Shown in pieces: positions 30,645 through 42,600 of a stretch of DNA of 64,000 nt. The translations under genes and the position numbers were made by a program. How positions within the stretch are numbered: the first letter of the stretch is position 1; each line of letters opens with the position of its first letter. This DNA is from Spirochaetales bacterium (GTDB lineage Bacteria; Spirochaetota; Spirochaetia; SZUA-6; JAFGRV01). Under the pieces are notes generated by a model. It was given only the letters and a program-made list of their open reading frames with translations. It did no database searches and was not told the DNA's origin. The DNA lies in contig JAFGQK010000057.1 of NCBI GenBank assembly GCA_016935735.1, forward strand, positions 23,623 through 87,622. The letters run 5' to 3'.

Positions 30645-33600
30645 TCAGATCTTTTTTGCAAACACATCCAGTAATATCTTGACGGTTTTTTCTTTCGTAT
30701 ATGGATCAGCTTTTTTAATCTGCTCCATATGGTTACGTCTCTTTTTCTCCATGCCCCGGACTTTATGCTCTTCTGCCTGTTCAGTACCCCGGGTCCAGTA
30801 ACTTTTTTTCACAAAGGGATACATGGGGAGGGGAATCCTGCTGCATTCCTGGTCTGTAAACAGGTCTTTCCATTCCAGGTTACCTCCCCTGTTATAAAAA
30901 TCAGCCAGCGCCAGTAATTTTTCTTTCACTTCGCTTTTTTCAAGATCCATACCGTTCTTTAGCTGCTGTATGAGTGTTTTCCCGAGTTGCAGGAACAGAG
31001 GAGTGGATGCATTATTCTCATTTACCAGTTTCCCTGAAAGAATATCCCCGGGAATACCGTCGGTTATTAGTTTTTCCAGCTGGTTTTTCAAATCAATCAT
31101 ATCTTTCACAACAAGTGCAATTCTTAATTGAAAGTGACTACGTCCCAGGAAAAGGGTGAACGATACATCGGAAATGAAGTGTCCCGTCCCTTCCAGTTCA
31201 ATCCACTTAGCCATATCTTTTGTTTTCTGCGCTAACGATTCATCTGTCTTCGCCGAGAGAGGTATTATGTAGTATGGCATTGTCCGTTGCCGGGTCTGGT
31301 TTATATTGTTATTTACCTGTTCCAGAACAACATGTGCATTGGTACCACTTAACCCGAAAGCACTGACAGTCCCCCTTAATGGAACATCGGGGGCAGTTTT
31401 CCAGTCTTTTAAACTGGTGTTCATATAAAAGGGGCTGTTCGTTACATCAATCTGTTTATTGGGTGTTTTATAGTGTAATGTTGCGGGAATTTTTCTGTAT
31501 TTCATGGCCAGCAGTACTTTTATTATCCCGGCTACACCGGCCGCGGCTGCGGTATGTCCCAGGTTTGATTTAAGTGAACCCAGGGCACAATATTGTTTTT
31601 TGTTCGTAAAACGTTGAAAAGATCCTTTTAAGGCTTCAAACTCAAGTGGGTCACCCAGACTGGTTCCTGTACCATGGGCCTCGACCAGGGTAATCGTTTC
31701 AGGATTGATCCCATTCTTTTCATATACTTCTATTTCAAGCTCTTTCTGGGAGACAGAACTGGGTGCTGCTATCCCGTTCGTCCTGCCATCCTGGTTCATC
31801 CCGATTCCCTTGATGACACCGTAAATATAATCGCCATCCAGGACAGCTTTTTCATATCTTTTTAATACTAATACACCGGCTCCTTCTGCCGGAACAAATC
31901 CATTTGCTTCATTATCAAAGCTTTTACATTTCCCGTCAGGGGAAAGCATTCCTGCCTGGCACATTTGAATATAAAGTTTTTCAGTTAAAAAAATAGTGAC
32001 CCCCCCGGCGAGCATCATATCCGCTTCATTATGTATAAGGCTTCTGCAAGCCATATGAATCGCGACCAGGGAAGAGGAGCAGGCAGTATCAATAGAAACA
32101 GCCGGGCCTTTTAAATCCAGGAAATATGATATCCTGGCCGCCAGAATAGAAGACGTATTGAACATATACAATGGATTGTATTCATTAATACTCCCAACCC
32201 CCACATATACACCGCATCTCATGTTCGCCAGTGCTTCTGACGAATATCCTGCATTTTCAAATGCCCTCCACGCTTCCTGCAGGAAAAGTCTTTGCTGGGG
32301 TTCAATGAGTTTTGCCTCGCGCGGGGAAATATTAAAAAACAGGGGATCGAATTTATCAATATCACTCAAATAACCCCCATATTTGCAATAACTTTTATTC
32401 TTTACTGTCGTATCCGGATTATAATGCTCATCGATTGACCATCGTTCAGACGGGACTTCTCTCACCGTGCATATACCTTTTGTTAAGATATCCCATAGTT
32501 CCCAGGTATCGGCTGCACCAGGAAGCCGTGCAGACATACCGATAATGGCGATGTCGTCATGATTATCCGGACCGTTTTTGAACCCGGAGAATTCTTCCCT
32601 GGCCTGGTTTTTCCCCTGGTTATTCTTCGCAATAGTGAACTGGTTCTTTAATTTCAATTTCGGGATACCAGCCGGCTCTTCATGATCACTTTTTACTTTT
32701 GTATATGAAGCAGGTGTACATGAAGCAGGGTCTGCTTTTATTTCCTTATTATTCCCGGGAGACAATACCTGTTCATTATTGTTTATTTCATACAGATCTT
32801 TATTGACAAGATCTACCGCATATTTTGCAAGTTCAACTGCTGTTGAATAATCATATAATTTAGATGCCTCTATAGATGTATTATAAATCTTGTTCAGTTT
32901 ATTAATAAATTCAACACCCAGTACAGAATCCAGACCTAAATCCACAAATTGTTTGTTTTCATCTACCGTTTGTGGCTGCATGAAAAGTACTTTTGCCAGT
33001 AATTCTTTGATTTTTGCCTTTATGGTATCTTCTGATATCATCTGTTTTTTTTCTAAAGATTTTGACAATAGCCTTTGGTTTTTTATTTCTGCTTTATCTG
33101 TATTGTTTTCTGAAATTATTTTGGGTTGTTCGGTTGTTTGATTATTCAAGTGCCCTTTCCCCAATTCACCAGTACTATCCATATCTTCTATCCCCTTCAC
33201 ATCACTATTGTTTTTAGCCGGAAAGTCTATACAATGAGAGTCCAGCCAGTAGCTCTCTTTTTTAAATTGGTATGTTGGTAACGATATCTTCCCGGGATAA
33301 GGATCCTGGTACAGCAATTTCCAGTCTATCTCTGCTCCTTTTACCCATAATAAAGCCAGTGTTTCCATTCCCCTGGAACCTTCAGACTGAATTATTTCAT
33401 TCACCTTCACTATAGGATTGTTTTTGTTTCTCTTTATTTTTCTTACCCGTCCAGTAAAAATAGTTCCATTGGAAATACGCTCCTCAACATTCGTTGAGGC
33501 ACGATTGTCATTTATAAGGTGCTCCTCAACACAGTTGAAGCCCAATTGTTGTTTTTCAAGGTACCCTTCACTGTATTGTTTCAGCAATTTGACAAGCTCA

Positions 33601-36600
33601 TCAATACTGGAAACAAGCAAAGCAAGCCTTACCTCCAGGGAAACCCGTCCGACCTGGAGGGTATGGGCAATATCATGAAGAGTGAGTGAAAAGCCTGGTT
33701 TATGACGAACAGTATCTGTCGATACCCCCTGAACGGATGAATCAAGATAATTCTCGAGCCAGCCGGCAAGCTTCCCCGCGTATAAGAGTAAACAATCTTC
33801 ATCAACCGCCGAAAGCGGGATCAGGTAGCGTCGCTGGTTACCCGTTTTTATATGTATTTCTGCCGGGCTATTATCGTTATATCCTGAATATTCTTCAAAA
33901 ATAATATGTACATTGGAACCACCGGCACCAAATGAACTTATTCCGGATCTTCTGGGATAGGGTATCTGCCTGCCATTTTCCAGCTTAACAGGTTGTTTCC
34001 ATTCAGAGAGATTCCTCTGGACGAAAAACGGTGAGGATTCAAAATCGATTTTGGGATTCAATGTACGTGCATGGAGTGATGGCACCAGCTGTTTATGCCG
34101 CATCTGTAATAATATTTTTGTAATCCCTGCTATACCCGCTGCTGATTCCAGATGTCCGATATTCGATTTAACCGAGCCAATGGAACAATACTGTCTCCTG
34201 TCATTATATTTCCTGAAGATCCTGGAAAGCCCCTCTATTTCGATCGGATCACCCAATTCGGTTCCGGTACCATGGGCTTCTATATAACTTATTGTCGAAG
34301 GATCAATATCGGCATTTTTCACCGCCATGGCTATCACCGCTGCCTGTGCGGCCGGATTCGGGACCGTATAACCATTTGTTCTTCCCCCATGATTTATGGC
34401 CCCTCCCTTATAAATCCCATATATATTATCATTATCTTTAATTGCCCGGGACAACGGTTTTAATAATACGGCACCTATTCCTTCTCCCGGTACAAAACCA
34501 TCCGCCCTGTCACCAAAACTAAAACATTTGCCTGATGGCGAAAGCATTCTTGCGGAGCACATCTCGAGATACTTGAAAGGATGAAGAAAAAGATTAACCC
34601 CGCCTGCTATTGCCATGGAACACTCACCTCTTTTAATACTCTCACAGGCAAGATAGAATGCAGACAGGGAAGAAGAACAGGCCGTATTGACGGGCATGCT
34701 TGGTCCGTGAAACCCGAAGTAAAAAGACACCCTGTTGGCGATTGACCAGGGATGGGCAAAATGAATGAGTGTTGAGTGCTCTTCAACACGATTGAAACCC
34801 GATTGTTGTTTTTCAAGGTGCTGGTTCCACTTTTCTATTCCTATATAGGGATAAGTATTCGTCGTAGTCCCGACAAATACTCCGATATCGGTATAATTAC
34901 TTTTATTCCGGTACCAGTCAAAGATTTGCCCTGCATACCCGGCATCCTCCAGGGCAGCCCATACACTTTGGAGAAATAACCTCTCCTGGGGATCTATTGC
35001 CCCTGCTTCCCTGGGAGAAATACCGAATAAGGGGGCATCGAATTTATCCGCATCATCAATAAATCCGCCCCATTTGCAATATATTTTCCCCTGGTTCGCC
35101 ATGTCTTTATCCGGGTGGTAATAGAGATGATAATCCCACCGGTTCCCGGGTATTTCCGTAATACAATCTTTGCCTGTTTTTAAATTACTCCAGAATTCAT
35201 CAAGATCATTCGCCCCCGGGTATATGCCACTCATGCCAATAATGGCAATATCATTTTCTGTTTCCCACTCCCCGGCATTTTGCTTATGGATTTCGGAAGA
35301 TGGTTTATCCTGTTTTATTACAGTTGAATTTTTTATGTGATCGTCAATAAAATGAATATCCTTTTTCCCGGTTGATTCACGATCTTCGAATAGCCGGATG
35401 AGTTTTTCCTTATGGTTCTGGACAAAATATTCTACAAGTTCTTCGATGTTCCTGTATTCAAAAAGTAATGTCCTGGGAAGGTTGCAGAGTGAGTCTTCAA
35501 TGTGATTATTGAATTTATTAATAATGATGGAATCAATTCCATATTCTTCAAATGAACTATCCGCCGTGATATCACCCTCATCCACGCTTAAGAGTTTACT
35601 AAAAATATTTTTCAGGTATTGCTCTGTTTTTTTACAGATTATCTCATCGTTTATTTCCTGTAAGGAAATGTTTTTTGAAGACTCAAACTGTTTATTTTGA
35701 AGACTTTCGTCTTTATATAAAAGCTGACTCATGTATTGATCGATTTTATCCTGATTTCCATACGTAATGATGCAGTGACAGGAACCTGACTGCATACATC
35801 GTTCAAACATCTCCAGTCCCAGATCACCCGGTATTGGCCTGAATCCTGTTTGTGTACATAAAAGCTCTAATTCTTCATCGGGAATTTTCATTCCCCCGTC
35901 ACCCCAGTAAGGCCAATTGATTGATATTGTTTTACACTTACCCTTGTTAATCGCCCCTGTTTTTCCATTTATATACGCGAAGCTATCCAGGAAAGCATTC
36001 GCATATGCATAATCACACTGTCCGGCAAAACCGAAAACGGAAGCAATAGATGAAAACATGACAAAGAAATCCACTTTTTCATCTTTAATGGCATTTGCAA
36101 GGTTAATGGCACCAAATACCTTGGGATTGATCACCTCCTGGAGTGATTGAACGGACTTATTAATCAAGAATCCGTCCCGGATAATTCCCGCACAATGGAT
36201 TATTCCGTTGATACCCCCGCATAATTGCTTGACATCCCGGATCAATTGACCGGTTTGCCGGGGGCATGATATGTCACTCTGTAAATACATCACATCCATG
36301 CCGAGTTCTTTTAATTCATTTATTTTTTTTACTTTTTCATCATTTAATACGGAACGGCCCGACAGCACCAGCCTGATTTCCGCTTTCCGGGCCAGGTATT
36401 GAGCAAAGATAATACCCAAGCCCCCGAGCCCTCCTGTGATTAAATATACGCCTTTTTCCTTTACCAATGTTGTACCGGTATTATGACTGGTATCTTCCCA
36501 TTTATGTTTATAGAGCAGCTTTACCTGTCTTGTCGATTCCCCATACCTTACCTGTGGACCATCATAAACTTCCAGCTCCCGCAGCATGCTTTCAATGAAC

Positions 36601-39600
36601 CATTCCGGGTTGATATCTTCCAGTTTCCCTGACGGATTTTGTATTTCTACGGTTTTGCATTCCAGGCAATTATTTTCCCTCTGGACAGATTTCATAAATC
36701 CGCTCACCGCTTCGTAGTGTGGTTGTGTACTGCCATTTTCCGATGAATAAATGAATAAGAGAGAGACAGTTCTTTTTATCTTCTTAATTGTCAGGTTCTG
36801 GATTATATAAAACAACGAAAACAAGCCGCTTTCAATTTCCCGTTTAAGCGATTCCATATCCTGGCAAAAAATTCCCTCTGACCATGCATGAAAAATAGTA
36901 TCAGGAAACATGCCAGACTGTTCCAATGCTTGAAATAATGTTTGATAATCCTGCACGTGGACAGGGTTTATTTCAAAAACATTTTGATTGATCTTGTTAT
37001 ATTTTTCACCCTTTGATACGAAGACAAAATTGTTCCCCGGGCCTGCTTTCTTTCCAATACAATTAAGTATTGTTTCTCTCACCCCGGCATTATCAATCAG
37101 GATGAGTATATTTCTATTACTATTGTTTTTTTCTGGATCAAGGCCGGGATCAATGCGCTTATTTATCCATTCGGTCCGGTAGTAATTAATCTGATCAGGT
37201 GAATTTATTGTTTCATCAACACATTGTGTCATTACTTCTTGCCGTTGTGTGTGAGTGTTCGTATCAATCCAGTACCGCTCCCTGGCAAAAGGATAGGTTG
37301 GTAATGACAAACGCCGCGGTTTATCCGTATGATAAAAGAGCATCCAGTCTATTTCAGCACCGGATACCCACAATTTTGCCAGCAGGGCCATATCCTGTTT
37401 TTTAATAAGCATCCCCATATTGATGATGTCTTCACTGATTTTTTCCGTGGTTTTTACGTTCCCTGTGTAGAGATATTTTATATCTGCCTGTCCGCTGCAA
37501 TACTGATGTAACATTTCAACCAGTTCCGGTACATCGGATACAATACAAGCCAGACGGGAAGGCATTGTATCCCTGCCGGTCTGTAGTGTATAAGCAATAT
37601 CGCGTATATCCGGTAAAGCGTTATTGGTATTCCTTGCTCTTTTATTTTCAAGATATTGTAATAGCTTTCTCGCGTACTCCTTTAATCTGGCATCGTTCTT
37701 TGCAGAAAGAATTATGACCTGTGGAACATGGACCGTATTATTATGACGCGGCCCTGTTTCCTCATATTCCTCGATGATCATATGGGCATTCACCCCCCCA
37801 AAGCCGAAGGAACTTACTCCTGCCCGCCTCGGTATCGGATTATTCGAATCATCTTTCAGTCGCTCCCACTGTATCGTATCTTTTACCAGGTAAAATGGGC
37901 TGTCATCCAGTTTAATATACGGATTTACCTCCCGCAGATGAATATTACCCGGGATGACCTTATTCTTCATCGATAAAAGTACCTTGATAATTCCTGCCAT
38001 ACCGGATGCTGATTCTAGATGCCCGGTAGCAGTTTTTACAGAACCCAGTCCGATATGGACTTTATTATTACCCTGCGTCCCCTGTCTTTTTTGCAGTTCA
38101 TGAAAGGCTTTTTTTAAACTCTCTATCTCGATCGGATCACCTAATTCCGTACCAGTCCCATGAGTCTCAATATAACTGATAGTACCGGGATCTACATTGG
38201 CACTTGAATATGTTTCTATAAGCAGTTCAGCCTGGGAATCGGCACTTGGTGCTGTGAGAGAGCTGGTTCTTCCATTATGGTTTACGCATGAACCCCTGAT
38301 GATGCCATAGATATGGTCCCTGTCGATGATTGCAGAGCTTAATAGTTTTAAAACCAGGACAGCACACCCCTCACTCCTCACATACCCATGGGCATCTTTA
38401 TCAAAGGTTTTACAGCGGCCATCCCTGGAAAGCATCCCGGCATCGCTGACAGAATGATAGTACGCTCGGCTGATGAGTACGTTTACCCCCCCTGCAATAG
38501 CCAGATGACACTTCCCGCTTCGCAAAGCCTCGCAAGCGCGATGGATAGCGACCAGGGAACTCGAACATGCAGTGTTTACCGGTTCGCTGGGGCCATGGAG
38601 GTTAAGGAGATAGGAAATCCTGTTGGCTAAAATAGAATGCTCCCTGCCGGTGATGGCATACGCATCCATGCCCTTCCCGGAATCTCTTACGACATCATAG
38701 TAATCAGAATTAGCCACCCCGGCGTACACTCCCGCACGGGTGCCCGCCATATCACCGGGACTGTATCCCGCATCTTCAATGGCTTTCCACACAGTCTCCA
38801 GGAATAATCGATGCTGGGGATCCATATACTCTGCTTCTTTCCGGGAGATATTAAAAAAACCGGCATCAAATTTATCAATATCCGTTATAAAACCGCCCCA
38901 CGCCGCACATATATCTATTGGATCTTCAACCTTTTGTTGCCTGTATCCCATTGCGTTCCAGCGTTCTGCTGGAATTCTGGATACCATATCCACGCCTTTT
39001 TCAAGGTTTTCCCAGAACTCATCCAGATCCCCGGAAGCCGGCATAAGTGCATCCAGGCCGATTATGGCAACTGGTTCATTATTTATATTGGGCATTGGAG
39101 TAACATCATGCATCTTGTTCTCTGCCGGGGAAAATCCTGTTGTTCCCGGTGTCCCGGCCGGGGTATTCAGGAAATTTGCGGATTCTTCATCAACAGTATT
39201 AATATAATATCCGGTTATTTTCTCTGAATAACCCTGAAACAGAAATAATACTACTGAAGCAATAGTTGAATAACTAAAGAACACGGAAGGTATGATTTCC
39301 ATGCCGTATTTTTCATTAATTCGATTTGCCAGCTCAACAAACAGGATTGAACTCATTCCCAGTTTGGATAAATCATCCTTGAGATTTATTTTATTAATGG
39401 ACAACTGGAGAAGCTCTGCAAATATGGTACGCATATCGGATTCAAACCGGGCCATGTAACTATTGGCATTATCGTATCCTTCATTCTCTATAATGTTTTT
39501 ATTCTGCATTATTTCCGTGTTGCCTGTGAGGGATGTGACCCAGTTTCTTATTTTCTTTGATTCACCTTTCATAACACCTATCCAGCTGTAAGGCAAGGAA

Positions 39601-42600
39601 ACGCTCTTCTCAAAGATGGTTAATCCTGTTTGTGTATCAAGGGGTTTCATACCAGTAGTGGATGCGAGGAATTTCTCATTTTCCGGATGTACTTTCATTC
39701 CCCCTTCTCTCCAGTATGGCCAGCCTATGGCTATGGTTTTTCCATATCGCTGGTTATTACGTCTTAAATTCTCTCTTAACTGCGCGAAATGATCCATAAA
39801 GCTATTCGCATAAGCATAATCACTCTGACCGATATTCCCTGCAAGGGCAGAGAGAGAAGAGAATAGCACGAATAGATCAAGATCCAGTTCCTTTGTCAGC
39901 ATATCCAGGTATATGGTCCCCCGGACTTTAGGCGCGATTACCTGTTTGATGTTTTCAGGGTCTTTATTGATAAGCAGCGAATCATTTATTATACCGGCAC
40001 AATGGATAATTCCATTAATCTTACCGAAGCGGGCCAGGGATTTATTAATCAATATCTTTACATCATCAAGGTTTGAAATATCTGATTGAAGATAGCAGAT
40101 TTCAGCACCGGACTTCTCAAGAGCACGTACAAACTCCTCCCTGTTGTTATTCAATGGCGTACGGCCGGTTACTATAAGTTTTGCCCGGTAGTTTTCCGCA
40201 AGATAATTGGCAACAATCCTCCCTAACGAACCAGTACCGCCTGATATTACATATACTCCCTGTTGCCTGAAAAGCGGTCCGGAATTAAGCGCCTTAATAA
40301 GGGTGTCAGGATCGATTTCATTTAATTCCATTGTGTAACGATGATTATTGCTGTACCTGACTTCACCCTCACCTCCTGTAAATAATTCATCACATATAAG
40401 ACCGGCCAATCCGGCAGGTTCAGGATAATGGCCATTTTCATCCGGAATTGAAACTTCCACTGTTTTAAATCTGATTTTCAGGTTTTCCAGAAAAACCGAT
40501 CTTGCCAGTCCATTCAAGGCACCGGTTAATGATTCAAAAATTATGTTTTCAGCATTATTTGTATTGTTCATGTCACTATTGACAGGATATATATAGATAC
40601 ATTTGATCTGCCTGGCAGGATTATACCTGATAAGTTCACGATTCAGGTTAAATAACGGGTAAATTACCTTGTCCAGTACTGTATCGGAAAATAATGATGC
40701 TTCGTAGTCCAGATCATGCCGGATATTCCATATAATATAATCAGGGACAAGTCGCTTCTGCTGCAAATCATCTATTAATTGCTTTATATGTTCTGTTTTT
40801 CCCGGATTAAGCTGGTAGGAATCTGATGACTGGTTGTTAAAATTATCACCGGGCAAAATCCGAATGAGATGACTATCGGAAGAACAGGACATCGAGAGAG
40901 TATGTTTTAAAGCATTATATACATCGTTATCTATATCCCATACCATAATCGTCGCGGGATTCGGTACGTTATCCCGGCAGACATGGTTGATTGTCTTAGA
41001 ATGCTTATTATCAAAGGGATTGCTGCGCCATTTTTTGTAATAATAGACAGTCTCATCCGCATGAGCTGCAATGTCGGGCTTTTTAACCATTTTTCCTTTT
41101 AAAGACCTGACACAATAATCTTTTATCTTGAGTAACACCTTTCCCTTCCTGTCTGTAATGAGGATATCATAATACATAACTTCTGGAAGAGAACCGTGAG
41201 CGGAAGCAGATATAGTGGTATAAGCATAACATATGCTTGTTAAAGGATGTAAAAGATCAATCTCGCCGATAGTAAATGGTAAAAAAGGCGCTTCATTCTT
41301 TCTCTGCTCTTCCGTTTTCAGTCCAATAATGGTTTGTAATGCCCCATCCATAAGAGCAGGGTGAAGTATATAATCTTTAAATTCCGCTTCCAGGCCAGCG
41401 GGAAGCTCCACCATAGAAAGAGATTCCTGTTTATCGTATAATAGTTTCTGAACCGATTGAAAACGGTGTAAATATCTGGAGCCATCAATATCAAATGACC
41501 GGTAAAACTGTTCACCGGTGAGTATATGAGTGAGCCTGTTTTTTATTAAACTGATATCGATATACTCATCATTCAGCCGGGTATCATTGTTTTTATTAAA
41601 AATCAATTTTCCCCGGGCATATATTGACTGCCCCTCATCATGCGGGGCCAGGCTCTTTACCTCATATTTGAGGGAATCTCCGTCCGGGTACAGAACGGTA
41701 TGTATATCTTGCGGAATTTCATCGACTATTATGGGTTGAGCCCATACAATATTCCTGATGCTTATGATTTTTTTCTCCAGCGCCAATTCACCGGCAGCCC
41801 TCGCCATTTCCAGATAGACAACTCCGGGGAGTACCTTCCGGCCCTCTATCAGGTGGTCACTTAAATAAAACTCGGTTCCGGTAAACAGCTTTGTAAACCT
41901 GATCTGTTTAAGGTTTGTTTTATTTTCATCCAGGAGCGGATGCATCATTGCAGTAAGCTTTTTTCTTTCCTTATCCGAATGATTATCCATGAATTTCCCG
42001 GGCAGCCAATGACTTTCTTTTGCAAACGGATATGTCGGTAAAGGTACGCGCTTTGGCTGCTCATCCTGGTACAATAATGTCCAATCGACGGTAATACCCT
42101 TGATCCATGCCAGGGCAATTTCAACCAATGCTGCTTTCTGTTCATATCTATCCATGTTCATCAAATCATTAATCTTCAGCAGTCCATCATCCCGGATATT
42201 TTCAGCATCCACTCTTCCCGTAACAATGCTGTCGTTATCCCTGTTCCCTTCGCAAAATGATGCAAGTAATTGATTTAATCCTTCCACATCTCCAACGACC
42301 ATTGCTGCACGCTCATTCATTGGCTTCCGGCCAACCTGCAACGTATATGCGATATCACAAATCGAAAGTTCATCATTATTGGTGCTTTCCAGATAATCAT
42401 GAAACACCTTTACATATTCATGAAGCCTTTCTGTGTTAGCAGCAGAAAGTACGATTATTCGCATCCTGTTACCAGGGAATCCCGGGTTTTCCTTTTTTGA
42501 TTGATACTCTTCAACATTCGTTGAAGCACGATAGTAATTTTTATGGTACTCTTCCAGGACCAGGTGCGCATTGGTACCTCCAAAGCCGAAGGCACTTATA

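Noticed and set aside
33479-33562. Tandem 42-nt palindromic units considered as a CRISPR array fragment
   Set aside because: Units abut with no unique spacers, lie in frame inside a PKS ORF, and no cas genes are present.
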